A DNA stretch of 64,000 nt from Desulfoluna butyratoxydans (GCF_900699765.1 NZ_CAADHO010000002.1:372001-436000); one strand, 5' to 3'; numbered from the stretch's first letter, positions 18,564 to 27,168 are shown. The notes: generated from the sequence alone by a model not told the origin. Numbers and translations: made by a program.

Positions 18564-18597
18564 GGACGCCAGAAAAAAAGACACAAAGGATGAAACC

Positions 18598-19269
18598 ATG
18601 GGCGACAACGTCAGGCTCATCGAAGTCAAAGAGAACGTACTGGACGACAACGACAAGGTGGCCAAAGAGCTCAGGGCCCGCCTGAAACAGGAAAAGACCT
18701 TTCTGGTAAACCTCATGGCCTCCCCCGGGGCGGGAAAGACCAGCACGGTGATCCAGACCGTCCGCCGCCTGGGCGAAACACTCTCCATCGGCGTGCTGGA
18801 GGCGGACATCGACTCCATGGTGGACGCGGAAAAGGTGGCCGAGACCGGTGTCACCGCCGTGCAGATGCGCACCGGCGGCTTCTGCCACCTGGACGCCACC
18901 ATGGTTACAGACGGCCTCTCGGCCATCGGCTCGGAAAACTTCGACCTCATCATCCTGGAGAACGTGGGCAACCTCGTCTGCCCGGCGGAGTTTGACACGG
19001 GCTCTGCCGTCAACGTCATGGTCCTGTCGGTGCCCGAAGGGGACGACAAGCCCCTGAAGTACCCCCTGATGTTCTCGGTGTGCGATGTGGTCCTCATCAA
19101 CAAAATCGACACCTGCGAGCTCTTCGACTTCGACCGCAAGCGCTTTGAAGAAGGGGTGCGCAAGGTCAACCCGAACTGCACCCTGTTTGACATCTCCTGC
19201 CGCACCGGCGAAGGCCTCGACGCCTGGACGGACTGGCTCAAGGAACAGGTCAAAACCCACAACAACTGA
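18598..19269 (+). CDS. hypB: Hydrogenase maturation GTPase HypB
   Basis: 223 residues, a SIMIBI GTPase that powers nickel insertion. Walker A is SPGAGKTST at about residue 43, switch residues lie around EADIDS, the NKID specificity motif is at about residue 164, and ENVGNLVCPAEFD is characteristic. The N-terminal His-rich or CxxCGC nickel store of some HypBs is absent, so this is the short form. The start MGDNVRLIEV is chosen, with AAAGGATGAAACC upstream. Confidence 0.95.
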   Translation: MGDNVRLIEVKENVLDDNDKVAKELRARLKQEKTFLVNLMASPGAGKTSTVIQTVRRLGETLSIGVLEADIDSMVDAEKVAETGVTAVQMRTGGFCHLDATMVTDGLSAIGSENFDLIILENVGNLVCPAEFDTGSAVNVMVLSVPEGDDKPLKYPLMFSVCDVVLINKIDTCELFDFDRKRFEEGVRKVNPNCTLFDISCRTGEGLDAWTDWLKEQVKTHNN

Positions 19270-19312
19270 CCCGGCAAAGCCCTTCCCCTCCCTCAGTTGT
19301 CGCTGGGGGGGG

Positions 19313-19520
19313 AAGGGCCAACGCATTTAAAAATCAAGTTGCCTCCGGCGGGTCGCTTTTTGAAAAAAGCTCCGCAAAAACGTTCCGGTAATCAAAAAAG
19401 AAGAGGGGCTATGCCCTGTAGGGACGAATCCTCAATAAACAAAACCTGTTTGTCAAACTTTTCAAACGGTTTGCCCCCGGCAGGGCCGCCGGAGGCAAAA
19501 CTCTAAATGCGTTGACGCTG
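19313..19520. repeat. Mobile palindromic repeat (copy C)
   Basis: The ends AAGGGCCAACGCATTT and AAATGCGTTGACGCTG form terminal inverted repeats like those of copy M. Inside are GCCTCCGGCGG, the alpha module (GGGTCGCTTTTTGAAAAAAG, CCGCAAAAACGTTCCGGT), a spacer, and the beta module (AAACCTGTTTGTCAAACTTT to GGCAGGGCCGCCGGAGGC). No clear target duplication was found. The following gap to 20224 (about 700 bp) has no supported gene; it is GC-rich apart from an AT-rich patch near 19545-19575. Confidence 0.85.
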
Positions 19521-20224
19521 GCGGGAGGGTGAATCGGGCTTGCATTTTTTTTTCGCATGATATAACAATGTTCACAGTTGATACTATCGATCCGAATGGA
19601 CGCAACCGTTCCATCACCCCCCCAGACCGACCATCGATAGACGAACGGACATCCCGGAGAGCCCATGATCCCGACCCTGTGCCGGCCCACTGCCGCCCCC
19701 CCACCTACCCGCTCCACCTCGGCTGCGTTGCGCCTTGCCCTGGGTGGCTACGGGCCTGGGTGCGGGCCCGTCGATGCCATGGTCCCGCTCTCCATCATCA
19801 ACCACGGATCCAGTCCCTCCTGTGACAACCGCACTGAGCGCTGCCCCTTCCCCGCCGTCCCCGGTGACCGTTACGCAGCCTCCCTCTGTTTTCAAGGGGC
19901 CCCCACCTGGTATATGCCCCGACCCGTCAATTTAAGATCCGGAGCAGCAGCAGCACACTGAGACCTGGGAGGGGGCGAAGGCGCGCGCCCCCTCCCGGAC
20001 ACCTCAGCCATCCCATTGTCATTCCAAACGAAACGGTGTAGGAAAGAGACACCCTGCCGCGGTTTCCGGTGGCCCCGGAACCCGTTGGAGGGCATCGTCG
20101 GATCCATGGGCCTTACCCCATGAAAGGCGAGGCCAATGGGGATAAACGGCCGCCGCTGCGGTGGTCTGCCCCCCTCTTTTCCGATACGTCAGGAACACCA
20201 CAACGTGAAACAAGGGAGTCGACC

Positions 20225-21235
20225 ATGGAAGCCATCAGAAAATCAGCGCGAGAAAAGATGAAGGGATACTGCAAGGTCTGCCCGGTGTGCAACGGCAAGG
20301 CCTGTGCCGGGGAAGTACCGGGCATGGGCGGGCTGGGCACGGGCTCGGCCTTCCACGCCAACCTCGAAGCCCTGGACTCGGTACGGTTCAACATGAAACT
20401 CGTCCACGGCGTCAAGGCCCCCATTACCCATACCGAATTTTTGGGACTCTCCCTGTCCATGCCCCTTCTGGCCGCGCCCATCGGCGGGGTCTCCTTTAAC
20501 ATGGGCGGAGGCGACGTCACCGAAGGGGCTTACATCGACGCCATCGTGGCAGGGTGCAAGGCCAAGGGGCTCATCGGCTGCACCGGTGACGGGGTGCCGG
20601 AGATCATCCACGCCTCGGGCAACGCCGCCATCGAAAAGGCCGGGGGCCACGGCATCCCCTTTATCAAGCCCTGGGAAGAAAAAGAGTTCTTCGACAAGCT
20701 GGAAAAGGCTGAAGCCACCGGCGCCACCGTCTTTGGCGTGGACATCGACGCTGCCGGCCTGGTCACCCTGGCCAAGATGGGCCGCCCGGTCTCCCCCATG
20801 ACCGTGGCCGACCTGGAACAGGTGATGAAGGCCACCTCCATGAAGTTCATCCTCAAAGGGGTGATGACCGTCCATGACGCCCTCTGCGCCAAAGAGGCCG
20901 GGGCCGAGGCCATCGTGGTCTCCAACCACGGCGGCCGGGTGCTGGACTCCACCCCGGGCACCGCCGAGGTTCTTCCGGAAATCGCCGAGGCCGTGGGCTC
21001 GGAGATGACCGTCCTGGTGGACGGGGGTATCCGAAGCGGCGGCGACATCCTGAAGATGCTGGCCCTGGGTGCCCACGGGGTGATGATCGGCCGCCCCTTC
21101 TCCGTCGCCGCCGTGGGCGGGCTCCAGCAAGGGGTGGAAACCTACATCGACACCCTGCGGACCCAGCTCCTCCAGGCCATGGTCCTCACCGGCACCGACG
21201 ACGTCAACCGGGTGGAATCGGGGATTCTCCGGTAA
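20225..21235 (+). CDS. FMN-dependent alpha-hydroxy-acid dehydrogenase
   Basis: 336 residues, a TIM-barrel flavoprotein of the lactate/glycolate oxidase family, predicted to oxidise a 2-hydroxy acid such as lactate. The catalytic/FMN segment is SNHGGRVLDSTPG at about residue 239, DGGIRSGGDILKMLALGA binds the phosphate, and LKGVMTVHDA supplies the flavin-contacting lysine. Unusual is an N-terminal cysteine cluster, YCKVCPVCNGKACAG (residues 16-30), which could bind a metal or Fe-S cluster. The ATG at 20225 follows AAGGGAG. It is short for the family (about 380) and probably cytosolic. Confidence 0.85.
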   Translation: MEAIRKSAREKMKGYCKVCPVCNGKACAGEVPGMGGLGTGSAFHANLEALDSVRFNMKLVHGVKAPITHTEFLGLSLSMPLLAAPIGGVSFNMGGGDVTEGAYIDAIVAGCKAKGLIGCTGDGVPEIIHASGNAAIEKAGGHGIPFIKPWEEKEFFDKLEKAEATGATVFGVDIDAAGLVTLAKMGRPVSPMTVADLEQVMKATSMKFILKGVMTVHDALCAKEAGAEAIVVSNHGGRVLDSTPGTAEVLPEIAEAVGSEMTVLVDGGIRSGGDILKMLALGAHGVMIGRPFSVAAVGGLQQGVETYIDTLRTQLLQAMVLTGTDDVNRVESGILR

Positions 21236-21249
21236 AAATCGCAAAAAAC

Positions 21250-21430
21250 GCCTCCGGCGGCCCTGCCGGAGGCTAAACTTTTAAAAAGTTTAACGAACAG
21301 GTCATAAAAAAAAGGTACATGAATGCCGTTTTAAATGCAGATGTGATTTGCCCCGAGAAACGAGGGACAAATTACATCTGCTATCTGCTTTCAAGGTGGC
21401 ACACCTTACCGCCGGAGGCTGTTTTTTTTT
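21250..21430. repeat. Mobile palindromic repeat (copy D)
   Basis: It starts GCCTCCGGCGGCCCTGCCGG, runs through the inverted beta module (AAACTTTTAAAAAGTTTAAC), the pair GCAGATGTGATTTGC / ACATCTGC, and the gamma module CAAGGTGGCACACCTT, to CCGCCGGAGGC and a run of T. The internal order equals copies V and Z, but the outer GTAAC termini are missing. It ends about 20 bp before the MATE start codon. Confidence 0.85.
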
Positions 21431-21449
21431 AAGAGCGTGACAAAAAGTT

Positions 21450-22856
21450 ATGACATTCAAATTTACCGGGCCTTCCGCCCATCGAGACGACTACCGGCGC
21501 GTCCTTGACGTCAGCCTGCCCCTGGTGGCGGGCATGGCCTCCACCACGGTGATGGAGTTCACCGACCGGATCTTTGTGGGAAACCACTCCGTGGCCGAGG
21601 TGGCAGCCGCCACCCCGGCAGGCATCGCCTATTTTCTCCCCCTCTCCCTTTTTCTGGGCACCGTGGGCTACGTGAGCGTCTTTATCTCCCAGTACCGGGG
21701 GGCCGGAATGGAGGGACGCATCGGAAGCTGCCTCTGGCAGGGACTCTGGCTCAGCCTCCTGGCAGCCGTTGTGATGCTCGGCTACTCTTTTTGCGCCCGG
21801 CCCCTCTTCGACCTGGCGGGCCACGGGGAGACCATCGCCGCCTATGAGCGCATCTACTTCCGCACCCTCTGCCTGGGGGCTTTTTTCAGCCTGGCAAGCT
21901 CGGCCCTCTCCGGCTACTTCTCCGGCATGGGGCGCACCCGCCCCGTCATGGTGGTGAACATCATCGGCATGGTGGTGAACATTCCCCTGGATTATGCCCT
22001 GATCAACGGCATCGGTCCCTTTCCGGAACTTGGCATCTTCGGGGCGGGCCTTGCCACGGTGAGCGCCTCGGCCCTCATCTTCATTCTCTTTGCGGGGCTT
22101 GTCCTGGCCCGGGAAGGGGGCCAGGGCCTGGGCCTCACCCGCTGGGTGCCCGTGCCCTCCCTCATGAAAAAAGTCCTCCACTACGGCCTTCCCGGAGGAC
22201 TTCACCTCTTTCTGGATATCTTTGCCTTTACCTTCTTTGTCTTTCTGGTGGGCCGCCTGGGGGAGACAGCCCTTGCCGCCACCAACATCGCCTTGTCCAT
22301 CAACTCCCTGGCCTTCATGCCCCTCTACGCCTTTTCAAGCGGCACCAGCGTCCTGGTGGGCAACCACCTCGGGGGCGGGGAGCTCAAGAAGGCCGAGTCC
22401 GTCACCTTTGCCTCCCTGCACCTGGCCCTGGTCTATGTGCTGCCCTTGTGCGCCCTCTTTCTCTTTGCCCCCGAGCCCCTCATCAACCTGTTTGCCCCGG
22501 CCGGGGGAAGCCCCGAGGCCTTTGCCCCGGTCCGGGAGGCAGGGGTCGTCTGCCTCCGGTTCGTGGTGGTCTACCTCTTCTTTGACACCGTGGGCTTTGT
22601 GGCCTCCGGCGCCCTGTCCGGGGCCGGGGACACCCGCTACATCATGTGGGCCACCCTCATCTGCGCCTTCACCCTCATGATCCTTCCCGCAGGCACCGGC
22701 GTCCTCGCCCTGGGCCTTGGCCTCACCTTTGCCTGGTGCTGCCCCACCGTCTACATTGCCGGCCTCTGCCTGGCCACCGTGGCCCGCTACATCAACGGCC
22801 CCTGGCGCTCCATGCGGCTGGTGGAAACAGACACGCCTCCGGCCACCAAGGTCTGA
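21450..22856 (+). CDS. MATE-family efflux transporter
   Basis: 468 residues with 12 predicted membrane helices in two homologous halves. It is a cation-coupled exporter of drugs or metabolites in the inner membrane. Family features are the N-terminal SLPLVAGMASTTVMEFTDRIFVG and a GAGDTRYIMWATL in the second half. The start codon lies just downstream of repeat D, with only a weak ribosome binding site. The last codons (TPPATKV) are read from the left arm of repeat E, so the C-terminus appears to have been replaced or extended by the element. Confidence 0.9.
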   Translation: MTFKFTGPSAHRDDYRRVLDVSLPLVAGMASTTVMEFTDRIFVGNHSVAEVAAATPAGIAYFLPLSLFLGTVGYVSVFISQYRGAGMEGRIGSCLWQGLWLSLLAAVVMLGYSFCARPLFDLAGHGETIAAYERIYFRTLCLGAFFSLASSALSGYFSGMGRTRPVMVVNIIGMVVNIPLDYALINGIGPFPELGIFGAGLATVSASALIFILFAGLVLAREGGQGLGLTRWVPVPSLMKKVLHYGLPGGLHLFLDIFAFTFFVFLVGRLGETALAATNIALSINSLAFMPLYAFSSGTSVLVGNHLGGGELKKAESVTFASLHLALVYVLPLCALFLFAPEPLINLFAPAGGSPEAFAPVREAGVVCLRFVVVYLFFDTVGFVASGALSGAGDTRYIMWATLICAFTLMILPAGTGVLALGLGLTFAWCCPTVYIAGLCLATVARYINGPWRSMRLVETDTPPATKV

Positions 22857-22985
22857 ATGCGTCATGCCTCGGCATGTCGCATTCGATGACGGGGTGCGCC
22901 CGTAAAATAGAGGCATCACACCCCGCGCGAATGCCACGGAAGGGTTTCAAGGTGCCCCCACCTTGCCGCCGGAGGCCTGCTTTTT
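22835..22985. repeat. Mobile palindromic repeat (copy E), overlapping gene end
   Basis: The left arm GCCTCCGGCCACCAAGG, inside the MATE coding region, pairs with CCTTGCCGCCGGAGGC at the right. Between them is a perfect hairpin GAATGCGTCATGCC / GGCATGTCGCATTC, and at the right CGCGCGAATGCCACGGAAGG, as in copies P and XY. Confidence 0.75.
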
Positions 22986-24135
22986 ACATTCCTTTCCAGT
23001 CAATCCGATAGAGGGTTCCGGCGTGATCATCGGAGACAAGGAGGCTGCCGTCCTCCATCACCTCAAGGTCCACGGGGCGGCCGAATACCTCATCGCCCCG
23101 GTGCCAGCCTGAGGCAAAGGATTCATAAGAGACGGGGGTATTCCCGGAAAGGCGGACAAGGGAGATGCGGTACCCGATCTTTTCCGAGCGGTTCCAGGAG
23201 CCGTGCTCACAGATGAAGACCTGGTTGCGGTATTCCGGGGGAAAGCGTGTGCCGGTGTAGAAGCGCATCCCCAGGGAGGCCACATGGGGCCCCAGGGGCT
23301 GGGCGGGCGGGGTGGGAAAAAGCCCTTCGGGCACCGTGTTAAAGCCCGGGTCCGAAAGGTCGGTGCCGTGGCGGTAGGGAAAGCCGAAGTGAAGGCCGGG
23401 CTGCGGGGCATGGTTCAATTCGTCCGGCGGCAGGTCGTCGCCCAGATGGTCCCGGCCGTTGTCGGTGAACCAGAGCTGACCGGTGCCGGGATGCCAGTCC
23501 AGGCCCACGGAGTTGCGCACCCCGCGGGCAAACACCCCTACTTTTCCCGTGGCAACATCTAAGGTGGTGATGGTTCCGAACAGGGTGCCTGAGGTGTCGC
23601 ACACGTTGCAGGGAGCTCCCACGGGCACGTAGAGCAACCCGTCCGGGCCAAAGCGGATCACTTTGAGGCCGTGCCACCGCCTGTCCGCATAGCGGGCCAC
23701 CACCTCAGGTTTCGGCGGTGCATCAAGACGATCCAGGATCCTGGGGTAGCGCAGGATGCGGTGAATCTCTCCCACAAAAAGGTCCCCGTCCCGAAAGGCT
23801 ACCCCGTTGGGCCGGTTGAGGCCGGAGAGAAGCACCCGCACAGACTCAGCCTGTCCGTCTCCGTCGTCATCCCGCACCAGGTAGACCCGGTCCCTCCGGG
23901 TTCCCACAAACCAGACCCCGGCAGGCCCCCGGGCCAGGGCCCTGGCATGGGGGACCTGGTCGGTGAACACCGAGATGTGAAACCCTTCCGGCAGGTCCAT
24001 GGCAGGTGCCGCGCCCCCGGGTGACGAAAGCCCGAGCAGGGCAACGATCACAATCCCTGCCCACCGCTTACGCGGAGAGCACGGAAAACCCAGCCTCCTT
24101 CCACCCCTCCACCCCGCCTTTAAGCGCTTTGGCAT
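22984..24135 (-). CDS. PQQ-dependent sugar (sorbosone-type) dehydrogenase
   Basis: 383 residues, a six-bladed beta-propeller of the soluble glucose/sorbosone dehydrogenase family, expected in the periplasm. Family segments include GLNRPNGVAFRDGDLFVGE, RWHGLKVIRFGPDGLLYV, GVRNSVGLDWHPGTGQLWFTDNG and DDHAGTLYRIDW. The N-terminus has a long basic region and a hydrophobic core ending GGAAPA, a likely signal peptide. The ATG at 24135 follows GGAGGG seven bases upstream, and the gene overlaps the 3' end of the rhodanese by 68 bp. The substrate is unknown. Confidence 0.85.
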   Translation of the reverse strand: MPKRLKAGWRGGRRLGFPCSPRKRWAGIVIVALLGLSSPGGAAPAMDLPEGFHISVFTDQVPHARALARGPAGVWFVGTRRDRVYLVRDDDGDGQAESVRVLLSGLNRPNGVAFRDGDLFVGEIHRILRYPRILDRLDAPPKPEVVARYADRRWHGLKVIRFGPDGLLYVPVGAPCNVCDTSGTLFGTITTLDVATGKVGVFARGVRNSVGLDWHPGTGQLWFTDNGRDHLGDDLPPDELNHAPQPGLHFGFPYRHGTDLSDPGFNTVPEGLFPTPPAQPLGPHVASLGMRFYTGTRFPPEYRNQVFICEHGSWNRSEKIGYRISLVRLSGNTPVSYESFASGWHRGDEVFGRPVDLEVMEDGSLLVSDDHAGTLYRIDWKGM

Positions 24136-24388
24136 TGGGAAACCCTCCGGCAATCAATGTGGCCGCAAGACCTGCGGCGCTGTGTTCATCGGGTCAATTG
24201 CAATAAAAGACCACTTCAGTGGCCCTGGGCATCATGGGCAGGCGCCTCTGGAACCGTTCCAGGGATATGGCCCCGTCCAGGTGCATCTGCCTGAACCTCT
24301 CCTCCGCCTCATAGGCACAAACCAGCCAGGCCGCCTTGCGGGCCAGCTTGCCCTGCATCTCCCAAGGGGTCACGCGGGGTATGTCCAT
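24068..24388 (-). CDS. Rhodanese-like protein with in-frame TGA (probable selenoprotein)
   Basis: A 106-residue rhodanese domain if the TGA at 24196-24194 is read as selenocysteine. The residues before it, TEVVFYCN, and those after it, PDEHSAAGLAATLIAGG and LKGGVEGWKEAGF, are continuous rhodanese sequence in one frame. The TGA falls where many relatives have the second cysteine of YCxCP. Twenty-one nucleotides downstream lies the loop GGTCT closing a GCCGCA / TGCGGC stem, in the position of a bacterial SECIS. The ATG at 24388 follows AAAGGTGGACC (another ATG is at 24391). It is translationally coupled to the downstream dehydrogenase. The alternative is a pseudogene with a point nonsense mutation. 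The gap 24392-24769 shows no other gene. Confidence 0.82.
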
Positions 24389-24769
24389 CATGGTCCACCT
24401 TTTTGTCATCCATAGAAGGGGTTGAAGAACGCGGGTGCCCTGACAGTGCACCCGATGAAAAACCCCAAAACGGCTTTGGGACTCTACGCCGGACCGGCGG
24501 GAGGGGACGGGAAAAAATCGCGGGACGAAAAAGGGGAGACCTCATGGAAAGGGGTTGAATTCTATTTTACCATACCCCTTGTAAAACTCAACGATCCAGA
24601 GACGTTGAAAGCCCTTGCCCTCCGCAGCTTTCGGCAGCCACATAGATCATTTCTATAAATCGATACGAAAACATCTATTCAAACAATTTGACATCTTCTC
24701 CCGGTTTCGACTTTCCTTCACCCCACCGAATACCCCCAACAATGACCAGTCACAGCCCGGGAGGCTCCC

Positions 24770-25279
24770 ATGCACCGAAAAAAACGCGTGATGGTGGTGT
24801 GCCACTGCATCCTCAACGCCAACGCCAAAATCCACCCCCTGGCACGAACCGCAGGGATCTACCAGGAGGTCATCGCCCCCTGCCTTGAAAAGGGCGTAGG
24901 GCTTGTGCAGCTCCCCTGCCCCGAGCTCTCCTACCTCGGCATGAAGCGCTGGGGCATGACCAAGGAGCAGTACGACGTCCCGGCCTTCAGGGCCCACTGC
25001 CGCACCCTCCTGACACCGGTGGTGGACCAGCTGAAACTCCTTGCCGACGACGGCTGCACCATCGAAGGGGTGGTGGGCATGGACGGGAGCCCCAACTGCG
25101 GGGTGCGGAAAACCTGCACCGGATACACAGGGGGCGAGATCGCAGGGAGCACCACCCTGCCCGACCAGATGGCCAACCTCGCCATGGTCAAGGGCATGGG
25201 GATCTTCTTTGAAGAGCTCTCCGCCCTGATGCAGGAAAACGGCCTCTGCGCCCCCTTTGACGCCGTGGATGAAAGCTGA
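24770..25279 (+). CDS. TudS/DUF523-like desulfidase
   Basis: 169 residues. Conserved cysteines in VVCHCILNANAK (about residue 10), LPCPELSYLG (about 50) and GSPNCGVRKTC (about 107) match the thiouracil-desulfidase-related family that carries a [4Fe-4S] cluster. The predicted activity is removal of sulfur from a small thio compound, but the substrate is unknown. GGGAGG stands five bases before the ATG. No partner gene is adjacent; it is flanked by the divergent rhodanese gene and repeat F. Confidence 0.8.
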   Translation: MHRKKRVMVVCHCILNANAKIHPLARTAGIYQEVIAPCLEKGVGLVQLPCPELSYLGMKRWGMTKEQYDVPAFRAHCRTLLTPVVDQLKLLADDGCTIEGVVGMDGSPNCGVRKTCTGYTGGEIAGSTTLPDQMANLAMVKGMGIFFEELSALMQENGLCAPFDAVDES

Positions 25280-25288
25280 AAAAAACGC

Positions 25289-25432
25289 GCCTCCGGCGGG
25301 TCGCTTTTTTGAAAAAACGTTCCCTACAGACCACGCTGTCGAAACGGTTTCTGCAGAGCCCTCTAAAACCGATTTTAAAACCTGTTTATCAAACGTTCCA
25401 AAAGTTTGCCCCCCGGCAGGGCCGCCGGAGGC
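25289..25432. repeat. Mobile palindromic repeat (copy F)
   Basis: The GCCTCCGGCGG...CCGCCGGAGGC arms enclose a shortened alpha module (GGTCGCTTTTTTGAAAAAAC) and the beta module (AAACCTGTTTATCAAACG to CCGGCAGGG). It ends 18 bp before the ATG of the binding-protein gene, immediately upstream of its GGAG, so it forms that gene's 5' untranslated region. Confidence 0.85.
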
Positions 25433-25450
25433 ATCAAAAAGGAGAAACCC

Positions 25451-26212
25451 ATGAAACGAATCATATCTGCGCTTTTGGCGTCACTTTTTATCAGCGGCGT
25501 TGCCCTGGCATCCGACGAATCTTTGGAAAAGGTCCGGTCCCAAAAGGAAGTGGTGGTGGGCTTTTGCGCCCAGTACCCGCCCTTTGAGTCCAAAAACCTT
25601 GAAACCGGGGCTTTTGAAGGGTTTGACGTGGACCTGGCCAGGGCCCTGGCCAAGGAGATGGGGGTGTCGGTGCGCTTTGTGGACGCTGAGTGGCAGGGGC
25701 TCCTGGGCGGCCTGGGCAAGGGGGATTTTGACATGCTCCTCACCTGCATGTCCAAGTCCGAGGCCCGACACGCCAACGCCAACTTCAGCAACGTCTATTA
25801 CCGCCTGGCAGACGTCATCGTGGTCAGCACCAAAAACACCGACATCAAAGGCCTTGCCGACCTCTCGGACAAAACCGTGGGGGTCCAGGTGGGCTCCGGC
25901 AGCGAGCAGCTGGCCGACGGCATGAAAGAGCGGTTCAAGAGCCTCAAGCGATACAACTACAACCCCGAGGCCTTTGCCGACTTAAAGTTCGGCCGCATCG
26001 ACGCGGTGCTGGTGGGCATCACCTACGCCCTGCGCCAGAACAAGGTGGACTCGTCCTTTAAGGTGGTGGGCGCGCCCCTGGCCGAGGCCGAAATCGTGGC
26101 CGTGATGAAAAAAGGCGCCGATACCCTCACCGGTGAGGTCAACGCAGCCCTCGGCCGCCTGAAAGCAAGCGGCGAATACGCCGCCATCCATGACCGCTGG
26201 CTGGCCATGTAA
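25451..26212 (+). CDS. Amino-acid ABC transporter substrate-binding protein
   Basis: 253 residues, solute-binding protein family 3. The signal peptide is MKRIISALLASLFISGVALA. The family signature GFDVDLARALAKEMG is at about residue 58, and DFDMLLTCMSKSEAR forms the ligand-binding hinge. Polar amino acids or related compounds are the likely ligands. AAAGGAGAAACCC precedes the ATG. The permease gene lies 250 bp downstream, separated from it by repeat G; no ATPase gene is nearby. Confidence 0.9.
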   Translation: MKRIISALLASLFISGVALASDESLEKVRSQKEVVVGFCAQYPPFESKNLETGAFEGFDVDLARALAKEMGVSVRFVDAEWQGLLGGLGKGDFDMLLTCMSKSEARHANANFSNVYYRLADVIVVSTKNTDIKGLADLSDKTVGVQVGSGSEQLADGMKERFKSLKRYNYNPEAFADLKFGRIDAVLVGITYALRQNKVDSSFKVVGAPLAEAEIVAVMKKGADTLTGEVNAALGRLKASGEYAAIHDRWLAM

Positions 26213-26221
26213 TCAAAAGCA

Positions 26222-26345
26222 TGCCTTCTATGGTTAAAGTGGGTAAGAAAAGCCTGCCTCCGGCGGCGAGGTGAGCCACCTCGAAAGCTTATTGCCATTG
26301 CGCTTTGTCCCTCGTTCCTCGGGCCAAAGCGCAATGGCCTTCGGA
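26222..26345. repeat. Mobile palindromic repeat (copy G)
   Basis: The left part CCTTCTATGGTTAAAGT is shared with copies P, Q and XY. It is followed by GCCTCCGGCGGCGAGGTGAG, the gamma hairpin, and an inverted pair GCCATTGCGCTTTG / CAAAGCGCAATGGC, as in copy T. It separates the binding-protein and permease genes. Confidence 0.75.
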
Positions 26346-26464
26346 TCGGGCTTCACCCGACAGAAACGCTGAGGGTTTGTGCGGGCTGATTCACACGCCT
26401 TGAAGTCACAGGATACGATGTTGCCACGTGTCCATTATCGCAATCGTTACAGGAGTCACATACA

Positions 26465-27127
26465 ATGGAAGGCTTTCAATTTGACGTGCTGCAGCGGGGC
26501 TGGCCCCTTCTCATGGACGGGCTCAAGGTAACCCTGGGCCTTTCGGCAGCCGCCTTTGCCCTGGCCCTGGTCCTGGGCATCGGGGTGGGGGTCCTCCGCT
26601 CGGAGAGCTCCTGGTTCCGAAGGCTCCTCTCCCCGTATGTGGAGGTGTTTCGGGGCACGCCCCTTCTCATCCAGCTCTTTTTTATCTACTACGGCCTGCC
26701 ATCCGTCGGCATCACCCTGTCCAGCACTGCGGCAGGGGTCCTGGGCCTGGGCCTCAACGGCGGGGCCTACATCTCCGAGATCATCCGGGGCGCCCTTTTT
26801 TCCGTGCCTTGCGGCCAGAAGGAGGCGGCCACGGCTTTGGGCCTCTCCCGCCTTCAGGCCCTGGGCTACGTGGTGATGCCCCAGGCCCTCCGAACAGCCA
26901 CCCCACCTCTGGTGAATGCCTTCTCAGCCACCCTCAAGGAGTCCTCCCTGGTTTCGGTGCTGGCCATCACCGAGCTCACCCGGGCCAGCCAGCTCATCTA
27001 CACCCGCACCTTCCGGGCCTTTGAGGTCTACCTTGCCGTGGGCCTCCTCTACTTTGCCCTCATCTACGCGGTCTCCCGACTCTCCAGGCGCCTGGAACAA
27101 CAAAAGGCGTTTTCCCCCGCAGCCTGA
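26465..27127 (+). CDS. Amino-acid ABC transporter permease
   Basis: 220 residues and five predicted membrane helices, of the HisM/GlnP type. The EAA loop for contact with the ATPase is KEAATALGLSRLQALGYVVMP at about residue 118, and the N-terminal FRGTPLLIQLFFIYYGLP is characteristic. It functions with the binding protein at 25451. An ATPase must be supplied from elsewhere in the genome. AGGAGTCACATACA precedes the ATG. Confidence 0.92.
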   Translation: MEGFQFDVLQRGWPLLMDGLKVTLGLSAAAFALALVLGIGVGVLRSESSWFRRLLSPYVEVFRGTPLLIQLFFIYYGLPSVGITLSSTAAGVLGLGLNGGAYISEIIRGALFSVPCGQKEAATALGLSRLQALGYVVMPQALRTATPPLVNAFSATLKESSLVSVLAITELTRASQLIYTRTFRAFEVYLAVGLLYFALIYAVSRLSRRLEQQKAFSPAA

Positions 27128-27168
27128 TGCGGGAAGAGAAACGCCTTTTCTTTGAAGGACAAGACAAC

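Noticed and set aside
19529..20160. Short open frames in the 700-bp gap before the hydroxy-acid dehydrogenase
   Set aside because: Proline/arginine-rich, no initiation signals, no recognisable motif. The 52-codon upstream extension of the dehydrogenase frame was also rejected because AAGGGAG and the family start point to 20225.
20000..20224. FMN or other riboswitch before the FMN-dependent dehydrogenase
   Set aside because: The leader is GC-rich and can fold, but none of the conserved elements of the FMN, glycine, cobalamin or c-di-GMP riboswitches could be placed.
21250..21430. A target duplication around copy D (and around C, K, Q, S, T)
   Set aside because: No matching direct repeat of 7 bp or more could be aligned at the presumed ends. 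They are therefore listed as repeats without claiming a clean insertion.
24194..24451. An 85-residue free-standing protein ending at the TGA
   Set aside because: It would stop in the middle of the rhodanese fold. The frame continues with perfect family sequence for 41 more codons, so the longer selenoprotein reading is preferred.
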